Shown in pieces: positions 43,604-52,441 of a stretch of DNA of 64,000 bases (its first letter is position 1; every line of letters begins with the position of its first letter). A program made the position numbers and the translations under genes. The stretch is from an uncultured Eubacteriales bacterium (GTDB lineage: Bacteria; Bacillota; Clostridia; Oscillospirales; UBA644): positions 1-64,000 of the forward strand of contig CAKSBH010000009.1 of NCBI GenBank assembly GCA_934438175.1, given 5' to 3'. Below the pieces are notes generated by a model. The model had not been told where the DNA came from. It searched no databases and saw only the letters and a list, made by a program, of their open reading frames with translations.

Positions 43604-43641
43604 TAAAAAACCGGGGGGTTCTGCACAGCAAAACCACCCGG
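43604..43641 (-). terminator. Terminator or attenuator upstream of livK
   Basis: A 14-position stem with two mismatches (43611-43624 with 43628-43641) followed on the minus strand by TTTTTT. It ends transcripts from the 55-residue gene just before livK, and could be a leader attenuator if that promoter also serves the operon. Confidence 0.7.
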
Positions 43642-43699
43642 ATGATTTTTTCATCAAATATCTGTTATCTTTTTCCGTAATTGAAAAAAAATAAAGAAC

Positions 43700-43867
43700 T
43701 CAGGCGAGGTTTTTACTATGCCGTGTTCCGGAAAGCAGAACCGAAATCATAATTCGTACCGCTACCGCTACCAGAACAAAGAAAACGGAAATCAGCGCAA
43801 AACGAATGACCAGTAGCCCCAGCAGAGCTACTACAAGAGCAAATACGAATCCGTAAAAGTTGCTCAT
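43700..43867 (-). CDS. Small membrane protein (55 aa)
   Basis: The 55-residue product, starting MSNFYGFVF, consists of two hydrophobic stretches (about 6-22 and 25-46) with a basic tail (GTRHSKNLA). No family is recognised. An ATG 12 bases further upstream directly abuts AAAGGA and is a poorer start. The gene lies on the same strand just before the liv operon. Confidence 0.55.
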   Translation of the reverse strand: MSNFYGFVFALVVALLGLLVIRFALISVFFVLVAVAVRIMISVLLSGTRHSKNLA

Positions 43868-43928
43868 CGTCCAGCGCATTCCTTTCTTCCGGTTTTGTAA
43901 AACCTTCGCATCTTTGGATATTGGAGAA

Positions 43929-43957
43929 ATTATATCACAAAACAAAGAGGATTGCAA
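43929..43957 (-). promoter_or_regulatory. Promoter of the 55-aa membrane protein gene
   Basis: On the minus strand TTGCAA, a 17-base spacer and a perfect TATAAT. Confidence 0.72.
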
Positions 43958-44012
43958 CCTCTTTTTTTCTTTTTTTTGAAATTTTTTCGGAAATTTGAAT
44001 TTTTATTCGCTT

Positions 44013-44666
44013 TTACTCTTTGTTTTCGGTCAGTTGCACAAAAAAAGCCGAAGAGGTTTCTCTGCGGGAAAAAACACATCCGCAATAATTTTGCCGATAC
44101 AACCCATATTGCCGCGACAGTTCCAGAGACCTTACGTATCCGTTCCGTTTTCCGAAATCCGAAAACAGATACGGAACCCCGGTCTCGGCAGCAATCCGCC
44201 CCCCGATTTCATTCAGCACCTGCGAGTCCTTCAAAGGCGAAAGCGTCAGCGTTGTGGTAAAGAAATCAAAACCGCCCTGTTTTGCCGTTTCCGCAGTCGT
44301 CCGCAGCCGAAGCGCGTAACAAAGCAAACACCGTCCGCCCCGTTCCGGATCGTTTTCCCGGGTCCGGGAAATGTCCCAAAACGGCTGCGGATCAAACGGA
44401 ACGGTGACCAGATTCACGCCGCGGCAAAACGGTGCTTCCGAAAGAAACCGCCGCATCTCGCTCTCCCGCTTTTCAAACTCCGCGCCATCGGTGATGTTGG
44501 GATTGAAAAAGAAAACGGTCACATCAAAAGAATCCGTCAGTCGTTCCAGGCAAACGGATGCGCACGGGGCACAGCACGCATGAAGAAGCAGACGGGGACG
44601 GCCCCCCGGCGCAAAAGACGCCCGGATCTCCTCCATTTTACGGTCATAATTTTGTTTCGTTTCCAT
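44013..44666 (-). CDS. queH: Epoxyqueuosine reductase QueH
   Basis: QueH performs the last step of queuosine synthesis in tRNA, reducing epoxyqueuosine, and replaces QueG in many anaerobes. The 217-residue protein has the LLHACCAPCASVCLE motif (iron-sulfur and metal Cys), FFFNPNI, RCLLCYALRL, FTTTLTLSPLKD and the C-terminal QNYCGC. The ATG at 44666 has GGAG 6 bases upstream and lies inside the end of uvrC. No other queuosine genes are in the window. Confidence 0.94.
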   Translation of the reverse strand: METKQNYDRKMEEIRASFAPGGRPRLLLHACCAPCASVCLERLTDSFDVTVFFFNPNITDGAEFEKRESEMRRFLSEAPFCRGVNLVTVPFDPQPFWDISRTRENDPERGGRCLLCYALRLRTTAETAKQGGFDFFTTTLTLSPLKDSQVLNEIGGRIAAETGVPYLFSDFGKRNGYVRSLELSRQYGLYRQNYCGCVFSRRETSSAFFVQLTENKE

Positions 44667-46440
44667 CACAATCTCCGATCGTGTTGCGAATTTTCAAAGC
44701 CATGGATTCCGTAATACCTTTCACCTGCATCAGCTCCTCTTTGGAGGCGCGACGCATTTTCTCCAGACTGCCGAATGCGTCAAAAAGGGCTTTGACCCTT
44801 GCTGTACCGATGCCCTCGATTTTCATCAACTCGCTTTTGGCAGCCGAAACGTCACGAAGCGACCGATGGTAGGAAATGGCATATTTATGCACAGCTTCCT
44901 GCAAACGCCCGCAAAACGAAAACACCTCAGGCGCAAGGTTCAGCATTTTTTCACCTTCGTCCGGAAAGACTACGGATTTGGTGCGGTGCCGGGCATCTTT
45001 TTTGAAGCCGATTACCGCAATGGGGTATCCGAACGAAGCCACCACAGCACTGACCGCCCGGATCTGTCCGAGCGCACCGTCGCAAACAATCACATCGGGA
45101 AGCGGGGCAAATTTCTCATCCCCGTCCGCATATCGGCGCAAGCGGCGGAACACCGCCTCGCTCATATACGCCGTGTCGTCCCGTCCGTCGAATTTTCCGA
45201 TGCGGAATTTCCGGTAACGGTCATGATCCAACGCCCCGTCCACACAGGAGATCATCCCGCAGACCACGTCGGAGCCCGCCATATGGCTGACATCGTAAAG
45301 TTCCATACGCCCGGCATTCCGGATTCCCGTAAACTCGCAGAACAGCGCAAGATTCCGTTGTGCGCGCTGTGTTTTACCAAGTTCCTGCAGCAGACGTTCC
45401 GAAGCATTCCTCCGGCACATATCCAGCATCTCCATATCCGCATGAAGAGCCGGAACGGAGACACTTCCGCCCAACCATTCGTTCAACAGATCCGTCCATT
45501 CGTAGAACTGCTCCAGATAAATCTTGCCGGGCGCCTTTTCTTCCGCATAAAAACGCTCCATATACTCACGAAGCAAGGCATCGGTAAAGGGTTCCCGGAA
45601 CACATCGCAACGCTCACCCACAATAAAGCCGTTGCGAACGCGCAGCATGAAAAGACAGGTCTGCCCATTCTGCTCGGCATAGGCAAGATAATCCGCATTC
45701 CGGTGCGGCGGTGCTTTGGTCTGCTGTTTTTCCTGCACGGTATCCAGCGCCCGGATCTTGTCCCGCAGCTCCGCGGCATACTCAAAGTTCAGTTCATCCG
45801 AAGCGTTTTCCATTTTTTTCTGCAAAGAGTCCCGCACGGCACCAATGTTTCCATCCAGAACCTCACAGACGGAATGAACCAGATGTTCCAATTCCTCCTC
45901 ACTCACCCGCCCTTCGCAATAACCGGGGCATCGGTGAATGTGATATTCCAGACATACCTTGCGGCGGTGCGATTTTTCCGAACAACGGGGCAACGAAAAC
46001 GCCTTGGTCAGCAGTTCCACCAGAAGAGCGGCGCGCTGACGGGACAGAAACGGACCCCAGTAATAACCACGGGTCGTACGGAAACGCTCCAGCCGAAGCA
46101 CCGGAAATCCGTTTTTGACCGAAAGATAGATAAACGGATATCCGCCGCTGTTCTTCAGCGCAATATTATAGGTAGGTTTATAGCGCTTGATCAGACTGCA
46201 TTCCGTCAGAAGCGCATCCAGTTCGGTTGTCGTAAGAATGACGTCAAAATCATGAACCAGAGAAACCATCTTCTCCGTTTTCGGCGTATGCTCAATCTGC
46301 CGGAAATAACTGGTAACACGATTTTTGAGAATTTTTGCCTTTCCGATATAAATAATATCGCCCTGTGCGTTTTTCATCAGATATACGCCCGGTTTTTCCG
46401 GCAATTCGTTGGCTTTTTTCAAAAGTTCACGACGATTCAG
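44644..46440 (-). CDS. uvrC: Excinuclease ABC subunit C, probable CTG start
   Basis: UvrC makes both incisions in nucleotide excision repair. The protein (598 residues from the start used) has the GIY-YIG nuclease (LPEKPGVYLMKN...IIYIGKAKILKNRV), the Cys cluster CLEYHIHRCPGYCEG, a UVR domain near 205-240, the RNase H-like domain with ELYDVSHMAGSDVV and FPDEGE, and C-terminal helix-hairpin-helix repeats (IEGIGTARVKALF, VKGITESMA). A CTG at 46440 with GGGGGTGA 6 bases upstream gives an N-terminus matching other UvrC proteins. The nearest standard start, TTG at 46422, has no ribosome site and would shorten the lead-in. No ATG or GTG is available in frame. Confidence 0.9.
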   Translation of the reverse strand: MNRRELLKKANELPEKPGVYLMKNAQGDIIYIGKAKILKNRVTSYFRQIEHTPKTEKMVSLVHDFDVILTTTELDALLTECSLIKRYKPTYNIALKNSGGYPFIYLSVKNGFPVLRLERFRTTRGYYWGPFLSRQRAALLVELLTKAFSLPRCSEKSHRRKVCLEYHIHRCPGYCEGRVSEEELEHLVHSVCEVLDGNIGAVRDSLQKKMENASDELNFEYAAELRDKIRALDTVQEKQQTKAPPHRNADYLAYAEQNGQTCLFMLRVRNGFIVGERCDVFREPFTDALLREYMERFYAEEKAPGKIYLEQFYEWTDLLNEWLGGSVSVPALHADMEMLDMCRRNASERLLQELGKTQRAQRNLALFCEFTGIRNAGRMELYDVSHMAGSDVVCGMISCVDGALDHDRYRKFRIGKFDGRDDTAYMSEAVFRRLRRYADGDEKFAPLPDVIVCDGALGQIRAVSAVVASFGYPIAVIGFKKDARHRTKSVVFPDEGEKMLNLAPEVFSFCGRLQEAVHKYAISYHRSLRDVSAAKSELMKIEGIGTARVKALFDAFGSLEKMRRASKEELMQVKGITESMALKIRNTIGDCDGNETKL

Positions 46441-46464
46441 ATCGCATCACCCCCGACATTTGCT

Positions 46465-46510
46465 TATAAAAAGAAATAGTAAACGGAAGAATGCCCGCCG
46501 TTTACTATTC
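46465..46510 (-). terminator. Terminator of ptsH
   Basis: AATAGTAAACGG/CCGTTTACTATT stem followed on the minus strand by TTCTTTTT. Confidence 0.85.
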
Positions 46511-46529
46511 CCATTCCTTCAATATGTTC

Positions 46530-46799
46530 TCAGCAAAGACCGCCCATATCACCGGCAAGCAGTTCTTCCAAACCATGAATGGCGTCTGCCTCGTCCGGGC
46601 CATCGGCAATCAGATTGATTTCACTGTCTTTGATAATACCCAGAGAAAGAACCCCCAGCAAACTCTTGGCATTGACCCGGTGTTCCCCCTTTTCCACCCA
46701 AATGGAGGATTTGTACTCGTTGGCTTTCTGAATAAAAAAGGTTGCCGGTCTTGCATGCAACCCGACAGAATTTGTAATGATAACGGATTTGCTGATCAT
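46530..46799 (-). CDS. ptsH: HPr phosphocarrier protein
   Basis: The 89-residue protein has the HPr fold with the phosphorylatable His15 (GLHARPA) and the regulatory Ser46 (NAKSLLGVLSL). Both PTS transport and HPr-kinase-based catabolite regulation are therefore possible. His15 distinguishes it from Crh. No enzyme I or HPr kinase gene is in the window. It has its own promoter and terminator. Confidence 0.95.
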   Translation of the reverse strand: MISKSVIITNSVGLHARPATFFIQKANEYKSSIWVEKGEHRVNAKSLLGVLSLGIIKDSEINLIADGPDEADAIHGLEELLAGDMGGLC

Positions 46800-46837
46800 A
46801 AGAAAATACCTCTTTGTGTTTTCTTTTATTTAATATT

Positions 46838-46866
46838 ATTATACTCTTACGTCCGAAAAAAGTCAA
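46838..46866 (-). promoter_or_regulatory. Promoter of ptsH
   Basis: On the minus strand TTGACT, a 17-base spacer and a perfect TATAAT. Confidence 0.8.
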
Positions 46867-47031
46867 TATCAAAAAAGTAAAATTAGGAGTTGAAATTATA
46901 ACAATTTTTAGTATATATGGTACAAAACAGAATTTCACTCCCCTTGATTTTGTGATTTCCAATTTCCCGCAGAATATTTATGCCGTCGTTGCAAAAAGTA
47001 ACGGTAACAAGAAAAATGCAAGGAGAAAAAC
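46867..47031 (+). other. spoIVB upstream region
   Basis: This AT-rich stretch carries TTGAAA-N16-TATATA near 46893 as a weak vegetative-type promoter, and a GAATA followed by 18 bases that lacks a SigG -10. No clear sporulation promoter can be called. A ribosome site AAGGAG precedes the gene. Confidence 0.35.
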
Positions 47032-48210
47032 ATGAAAAAAGCAATACGGACAAAATTTCTTGTCATGCTGGGACTCTGCATTGCCCTGCTCGGCGGCTCC
47101 TGGACGTATACGTTTGAAGAAATTCCGGATGTTTACTACGCATCTTCTGAAGAAGAGTGTGTTGAAATCCGTTCTTTTTATCCGGTTACCACTGCTCTTT
47201 CACCGGTAAGTGAATCTTCCTATGAAATCGATGTCAAATATCTCGGAATTCTTCCGGTAAAAACAGTACAGGTGCACATCGTTCCGCCGGAGCGCGTCGT
47301 CGTTGGCGGCGAAAGCTTCGGCGTGCGGCTGTTTACCAACGGAGTTCTGGTCATCGGCACGGCGGATGTCGGCGGAAGCCCCTCTCCCGGCTATGCCGGA
47401 GGAATCCGGACCGGAGACATTCTGACCGAAATCAACGGAACCCGTCTTTCTTCCAACGAAGATGTCACGCGGCTGGTTGAAGAAAGCAACGGCGCTCCCC
47501 TTACGTTTTCGCTGAAGCGCGGCGGGGAATCGCTTTCCGTACGCGTTACCCCCCAAAAAGAAGACGGTATTTTCAAAGTAGGACTCTGGATCCGAGACAG
47601 CATCGCAGGCATAGGAACCATCACCTATTTTGACACCGACAACGGCGTTTTCGCTGCGCTCGGTCACAGCATCAACGACACGGAAACCGGAATCATCCTT
47701 CCGATTCTGACCGGAGATGCGTTCGGGGCTTCCATTGCCGGGGTGCGTAAAGGGGTAAAAGGAACGCCGGGCGAGCTGAAGGGTATGTTTCTGGAAAACG
47801 AAAAAATCGGAACGCTGTACAAAAACGTCGGAGAAGGCGTGTTCGGAATTCTTGATAAAAATTACAAGATCTCCGGACAATCCGTTCCCATTGCCTATAA
47901 ACAAGCCGTCCACACGGGCGCGGCAAAGATTCTCTGCACCGTTGATGGAACCGAAATACGCGAATTTGACATTCACATCGACCGAGTGACGCTGAATGCC
48001 CGGCAAACCACAAAGAACATGGTTATCCGGGTTACGGATCCGGAACTTCTTTCGCTGACCGGCGGCATCGTGCAGGGTATGAGCGGAAGCCCGATTCTTC
48101 AGGACGGAAAACTGATCGGAGCCGTCACCCATGTTCTCATCAGCACACCGGATACGGGCTATGGCATCTTTATTGAAAACATGATTGACCGCGAAAGCAC
48201 AGACCATTAA
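47032..48210 (+). CDS. spoIVB: Stage IV sporulation protein B (serine peptidase)
   Basis: SpoIVB is made in the forespore and secreted to trigger SpoIVFA/BofA cleavage, releasing pro-SigmaK processing in the mother cell. The 392-residue protein has an N-terminal membrane or signal segment (about 8-24), a PDZ domain (about 100-170; GYAGGIRTGDILTEING), and an S55 peptidase domain with His212 in ALGHSI and Ser350 in GMSGSP. Its presence is the best single sign that the organism forms endospores. spo0A, usually next to it, is not adjacent here. Confidence 0.95.
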   Translation: MKKAIRTKFLVMLGLCIALLGGSWTYTFEEIPDVYYASSEEECVEIRSFYPVTTALSPVSESSYEIDVKYLGILPVKTVQVHIVPPERVVVGGESFGVRLFTNGVLVIGTADVGGSPSPGYAGGIRTGDILTEINGTRLSSNEDVTRLVEESNGAPLTFSLKRGGESLSVRVTPQKEDGIFKVGLWIRDSIAGIGTITYFDTDNGVFAALGHSINDTETGIILPILTGDAFGASIAGVRKGVKGTPGELKGMFLENEKIGTLYKNVGEGVFGILDKNYKISGQSVPIAYKQAVHTGAAKILCTVDGTEIREFDIHIDRVTLNARQTTKNMVIRVTDPELLSLTGGIVQGMSGSPILQDGKLIGAVTHVLISTPDTGYGIFIENMIDRESTDH

Positions 48211-48212
48211 CA

Positions 48213-48244
48213 AAAAGACCACCGGGATTCCGGTGGTCTTTCTC
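48213..48244 (+). terminator. Terminator of spoIVB
   Basis: AAAGACCACCGG-GATT-CCGGTGGTCTTT stem between convergent genes, usable in both directions. Confidence 0.9.
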
Positions 48245-48919
48245 TCAGATATGACAGATCCCGGCCCATTCACAATCCGGGCAGACAGAACCGAAGAAAC
48301 CGGAGTCCAAAATTTCTTTTTGCAAAAGATCCCGCCGCTCGGCGGCACCGATCCAATCCCCGTATTCCCTGTTGATCCGTTTCAGAACCCGTTCATCATA
48401 ACGCTCTGCCCTGCCGCCGCATTCGCAGCAGCCCGCAACAAAATGCGGACACGCCGAGCACAGCACATCGCCGCCGCAAACCAGAACGCAATCCTCCGTC
48501 TCCAGCCGATGACAAACCTCTTTCATCGCAGCGGTAAAAAGCTTTGAATAACCGGCACCGCGAAAAAACAGGCAGCAAAGCAGATGATGCGGACGAAGGC
48601 ACAACAAAGGGTCCGAAACCGACGGAACCCACCGGTAACGGAAAAGATTAACCTGACCGTTCTGCACACAAATGCCGTCCGCCATCAGCCGGTCTGCCTG
48701 TTCTCCCGGCCCGCCGAACGCAAAGCCGGGAGCCGTCTTTCCGGCGGCATTCAAAACCCGGAAGCATGCGGTTCCGTCCCCGTCCGGATTCCGGTGCAAT
48801 GCATTTCCCACGGCACGCGCGAGATAGCGGTTTCCAAGCAAACGTCCCAGATCCGCATACGTGGTGACCTTTCCGGACGGAAGGCAACGAACCAAATTGT
48901 AAACATTCAGATCTTTCAT
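48245..48919 (-). CDS. Alkyltransferase-like (MGMT) domain fused to DUF1284
   Basis: The 224-residue protein has two parts. Residues 1-95 resemble the DNA-binding domain of O6-alkylguanine transferases and alkyltransferase-like proteins: LPSGKVTTYADLGRLLGN, RAVGNALHRNPD, then ACFRVLNAAGK where active enzymes have PCHRV. The Cys (52) is kept but the following His is Phe, so activity is doubtful. Residues about 108-190 are DUF1284, with RPHHLLCC, GYSKLF, and several Cys (CSACPH, CCECGG) that could hold a metal or Fe-S cluster; further CPDC follows at the end. It lies directly behind recG, so a DNA-repair role is plausible. Confidence 0.85.
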   Translation of the reverse strand: MKDLNVYNLVRCLPSGKVTTYADLGRLLGNRYLARAVGNALHRNPDGDGTACFRVLNAAGKTAPGFAFGGPGEQADRLMADGICVQNGQVNLFRYRWVPSVSDPLLCLRPHHLLCCLFFRGAGYSKLFTAAMKEVCHRLETEDCVLVCGGDVLCSACPHFVAGCCECGGRAERYDERVLKRINREYGDWIGAAERRDLLQKEILDSGFFGSVCPDCEWAGICHI

Positions 48920-48920
48920 A

Positions 48921-50957
48921 TCAACTCAAAATCCGGAAATCCGCCCGGTCAAACAACCGGATCAATGCTTCCTTTCTGTCCCTTTCCTCTTCTTTTTCAA
49001 ACCATTGCGGATCTGCACAAATCTGTTCCGCTGCCTCCTTTGCGCGCTCCATGACCGAAAGATCCCGCATCAGATCGGCATGCCGGAAGACCGGAAGACC
49101 GCTTTGCCGCACGCCGAAAAAGTCGCCCGGTCCCCGGAGCTCCAGATCTTTGCGGCTGATTTCAAAACCGTCGTTTGTGGAACAAAAGACCTGCAGACGC
49201 TCCCGCGTCTTTTCGCTCTGCGTGTCGGAAACCAGAAAACAATATGCCTTTTGATTTCCCCGTCCTACCCTGCCACGCAGCTGATGCAACTGCGAAAGTC
49301 CGAACCGTTCCGCATTTTGAACCACCATAACCGAAGCGTTCGGAACGTTGATTCCGACCTCAATAACGGTAGTAGAAACAAGAACTCCGATTTTTCCGGA
49401 AGCAAAATCAGACAGAATGCGGTTTTTTTCTTTGGCATTCATCTTGCCGTGAACGTATGCCACCCGACAATCCCGCAGATCGGTACGGGAAAGCTCTTCG
49501 GTGAATTCCACAACGGATTTCAGTTCGGCGTCATTTCCATCTTCAACCAAAGGGCAAACGATATACGCCTGCTCCCCTGCCAGAATGCGGTCGTGCAAAA
49601 ACGAAAACAGCCGCGCATGGTAGGCGGAATCCACCAGAAACGTACCGACCTTCTGCCGTCCCGGCGGCAACTGATCGATGACAGAAACGTCCAGATCTCC
49701 GTAAAGAATCAGAGAAAGCGTGCGCGGAATGGGCGTGGCAGACATGACAAGAACATGAGGGCACATCCCTTTCCCCGCCAGACGGGAACGCTGCGCAACA
49801 CCGAAGCGGTGCTGTTCGTCCGTTACACAGAAAGCAAGATCCGAAAACGTCACCGAATTCCCCACGACGGCATGTGTTCCGATCAGAACCGAAAGCCCGC
49901 CATGGGCAAGGTTTCCCAGGATGGACTCCCGTTTCTTTTTCGGCGTGCTCCCCGTCAGAAGCGCACAGGAAATGCCGAATCTTCCCAGCAACGGTTCCAG
50001 TGTTTCGTAATGCTGCTGTGCCAGAATCTCCGTCGGAGCCATCAGACACGCCTGGTGTCCGCAGCGCGCGGTATAATACAGAAGAAGTGCCGCAACCGCC
50101 GTTTTTCCGCAGCCGACATCCCCCTGAATCAAACGCGCCATCGGAGTTCCGCTCATCATATCCCGGATACACTCCCGCGCAGCACGCATCTGGGCATCGG
50201 TCATACAGAACGGAAGTGCATCAAAGAACTCCGTCACATCCCGTTTCGGATAACGGATTCCCTGTTTTTTGATGCGGGAACCCCGTAAAAGATTCATGCC
50301 CAAAGAAAACAGGAACAACTCCTCAAACACAAACCGATTCTGCGCCCGCCTTAGGGTCCCCATGTCCGCAGGCAGATGAATCTGACGATATGCCTCCCGC
50401 ACGGAAGGAAAGCCGTATGCATCCCGGACCGATGCGGGCAGAACTTCCGGAATCGGATCCTCCACACCGAGAACCGCCTCGCGGATAATGCGCCGCAGAA
50501 CCTTTTGCGACAGTTTCCCGGTCAGCGGATACACTGGCTGAAGACAGGCATTTTGAAGATCCTCGATGGCAGGCGAGTTCATTTCCTTCAAAAAGCCGGC
50601 GACATCGGCTTTTCCGTAAAAAAGGCAGGTCTTTCCCAGCTCCAACCCGGAGACAGCATAGCCACGGTTAAACAATTTGACCGCAAGCGTTCCGGTCCCG
50701 TCGGAAACGTCAAACGAGGTGATGTTCATTCCGTTCCGGGTACGGATACTCCGGAGGCCGGAAACGATTTTTCCCTGCACAACGGCATGATCTCCATCAG
50801 CAAGGTCGGCAATTTTCACGGGAGAAGTCAGATCCACATAGGTACGTGGAAACAGCTCCAGGGCGTCCCCAACGGTGCGGATGCCAAGCGACGCCAGTTG
50901 TTTCGCCCGTTCGGGTCCCACTCCTTTGATAAACTGAATGTTATCGTTCCGTTGCAC
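48921..50957 (-). CDS. recG: ATP-dependent DNA helicase RecG
   Basis: RecG remodels stalled forks and Holliday junctions. The 678-residue protein has the N-terminal wedge OB domain (FIKGVGPERAKQL...), Walker A GDVGCGKTAVA, MAPTEILAQQHY, DEQHRFGV (motif II), MSATPIPRT, TTVIEVGINVPNA and QLRGRVGRG. A GTG at 50957 is the start because AAAGGAG lies upstream and longer frames overlap cysS. It follows cysS across a hairpin with little U-tract (50984-51009). Confidence 0.96.
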   Translation of the reverse strand: MQRNDNIQFIKGVGPERAKQLASLGIRTVGDALELFPRTYVDLTSPVKIADLADGDHAVVQGKIVSGLRSIRTRNGMNITSFDVSDGTGTLAVKLFNRGYAVSGLELGKTCLFYGKADVAGFLKEMNSPAIEDLQNACLQPVYPLTGKLSQKVLRRIIREAVLGVEDPIPEVLPASVRDAYGFPSVREAYRQIHLPADMGTLRRAQNRFVFEELFLFSLGMNLLRGSRIKKQGIRYPKRDVTEFFDALPFCMTDAQMRAARECIRDMMSGTPMARLIQGDVGCGKTAVAALLLYYTARCGHQACLMAPTEILAQQHYETLEPLLGRFGISCALLTGSTPKKKRESILGNLAHGGLSVLIGTHAVVGNSVTFSDLAFCVTDEQHRFGVAQRSRLAGKGMCPHVLVMSATPIPRTLSLILYGDLDVSVIDQLPPGRQKVGTFLVDSAYHARLFSFLHDRILAGEQAYIVCPLVEDGNDAELKSVVEFTEELSRTDLRDCRVAYVHGKMNAKEKNRILSDFASGKIGVLVSTTVIEVGINVPNASVMVVQNAERFGLSQLHQLRGRVGRGNQKAYCFLVSDTQSEKTRERLQVFCSTNDGFEISRKDLELRGPGDFFGVRQSGLPVFRHADLMRDLSVMERAKEAAEQICADPQWFEKEEERDRKEALIRLFDRADFRILS

Positions 50958-50983
50958 GGGACCGACTCCTTTCTCTGCACGAA

Positions 50984-51009
50984 ATGCCCTCCGGAAAACG
51001 GAGGGCATC
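50984..51009 (-). other. Hairpin between cysS and recG
   Basis: ATGCCCTCC/GGAGGGCAT stem with only a short T stretch on the minus strand. It may attenuate rather than terminate. Confidence 0.5.
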
Positions 51010-51012
51010 TGT

Positions 51013-52425
51013 TTATATTTTTTTCCACTTGACGCCCGCGGGAGTATCTTCCAAAACGATGCCCTGCGCCTTGAGATCGTCACGAATCCGGTCGGCAAGC
51101 GCAAAATCACGGTTCTTCCGCGCCTGCTGCCGCTGTTCAATCAACGCCTCAACCGCCGCATCCAGACAGACCGGTTCGTTGCTCTGTTTTTTCTGGTTCT
51201 CCGCCTCTTCCAAAAGATTCAGCGAAAGAACCCGGTCAAAGTCACGGATCAACGCAATTTTGGAAGCACCGTTCAGATCGGATTTGAGCATATCGTACAG
51301 CGCCGTAATGGCGAGTGATGTGTTGAGGTCGTTGTCCATGGCGTCCCGGAATGCCGCGCGGAACAGTTCGGCCGCCGCATCGTCCGGCTCTCCGTCCCGA
51401 GGATCGACGGCGGCAATTTTCTGAATCAGACGCCGGTATGCAGACGCGGCATTGTCCAGATTCTCGTAACTGAACACCAGATTTTTGCGATAATGCGAAA
51501 GCAGGCAGAAAAACCGGTATTCCATCGGGTCATAACCCTTTTCTTTCAGAAGCGACAGCGTAAGGAATTCCCCGCTGGATTTGCTCATTTTACCGCTTGC
51601 GGTATTGAGGTGCAACACATGAAACCAGGAATTGCACCATTTATGACCGAGATACGCCTCACTCTGCGCAATCTCGTTGGTGTGGTGAGGAAACGCATTG
51701 TCGATGCCGCCGCAATGAATATCCAGACGCTCACCGAGATTCTTGAGAGCAATGGCAGAGCATTCGATATGCCAGCCGGGATAGCCGGTTCCCCACGGGC
51801 TTTCCCATTTGAGTTCCTGGTTGTCGAATTTGGACTTGGTAAACCAAAGCACAAAATCGGTTTTGTTGCGCTTGGAAAGATCGGCTTCCACACCCTCCCG
51901 CACGCCTTCCTCCAGATCTTCGGCATCGTGCTTGTTGAACACATAATATTCTTCCAGTTTGGACGTGTCAAAATATACGTTTCCGCCGCTGACATAGGCA
52001 TATCCCTTCTGCAAAAGAATCTCAATCATGTGAATGAAATCCTCAATGCAGGAGGTGGCGGGACAAACGATGTCCGGCTTGCGGATGTTAAGCGCCGCAC
52101 AATCGGCAAAAAAGGCATCCGTATAAAAACGGGCAATCTCCATCACGGTTTTATGCTCACGCCGGGCACCCTTCAGCATTTTATCTTCGCCGGTATCCCC
52201 GTCCGAAGACAAATGCCCCACGTCCGTAATGTTCATGGCACGGCGCACATCATAGCCGGCATAACGGAGATATTTCTCCAGAACGTCCTCCATAATATAC
52301 GAACGGAGATTGCCGATGTGAGCAAAATGGTACACGGTGGGACCGCAGGTATACAGCGTAACTTTTCCGGGCTCGTTCGGAACAAAGGTTTCTTTCTGTC
52401 TTGTCAAAGAATTATAAAGATTCAT
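51013..52425 (-). CDS. cysS: Cysteinyl-tRNA synthetase
   Basis: The enzyme charges tRNA-Cys. The 470-residue class I synthetase has TLYTCGPTVYHFAHIGNLRSY (HIGH-type motif, zinc Cys), GYPGWHIECSAIA, the zinc-ligand HHTNEIAQSE, and KMSKSSGEF (KMSKS loop), followed by a DALR-type helical domain and the C-terminal RDFALADRIRDDL. Length is normal. It lies 17 bases from pgsA in the recA-side operon. Confidence 0.97.
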   Translation of the reverse strand: MNLYNSLTRQKETFVPNEPGKVTLYTCGPTVYHFAHIGNLRSYIMEDVLEKYLRYAGYDVRRAMNITDVGHLSSDGDTGEDKMLKGARREHKTVMEIARFYTDAFFADCAALNIRKPDIVCPATSCIEDFIHMIEILLQKGYAYVSGGNVYFDTSKLEEYYVFNKHDAEDLEEGVREGVEADLSKRNKTDFVLWFTKSKFDNQELKWESPWGTGYPGWHIECSAIALKNLGERLDIHCGGIDNAFPHHTNEIAQSEAYLGHKWCNSWFHVLHLNTASGKMSKSSGEFLTLSLLKEKGYDPMEYRFFCLLSHYRKNLVFSYENLDNAASAYRRLIQKIAAVDPRDGEPDDAAAELFRAAFRDAMDNDLNTSLAITALYDMLKSDLNGASKIALIRDFDRVLSLNLLEEAENQKKQSNEPVCLDAAVEALIEQRQQARKNRDFALADRIRDDLKAQGIVLEDTPAGVKWKKI

Positions 52426-52441
52426 GTCGGATCCTCTCCTG

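Noticed and set aside
44866..46479. Long rightward frame antisense to uvrC
   Set aside because: UvrC motifs on the minus strand are complete; the antisense product has no recognisable domain or ribosome site.
46530..46799. Reading the HPr-like protein as Crh
   Set aside because: His15 is present, so it is a PTS-competent HPr rather than Crh.
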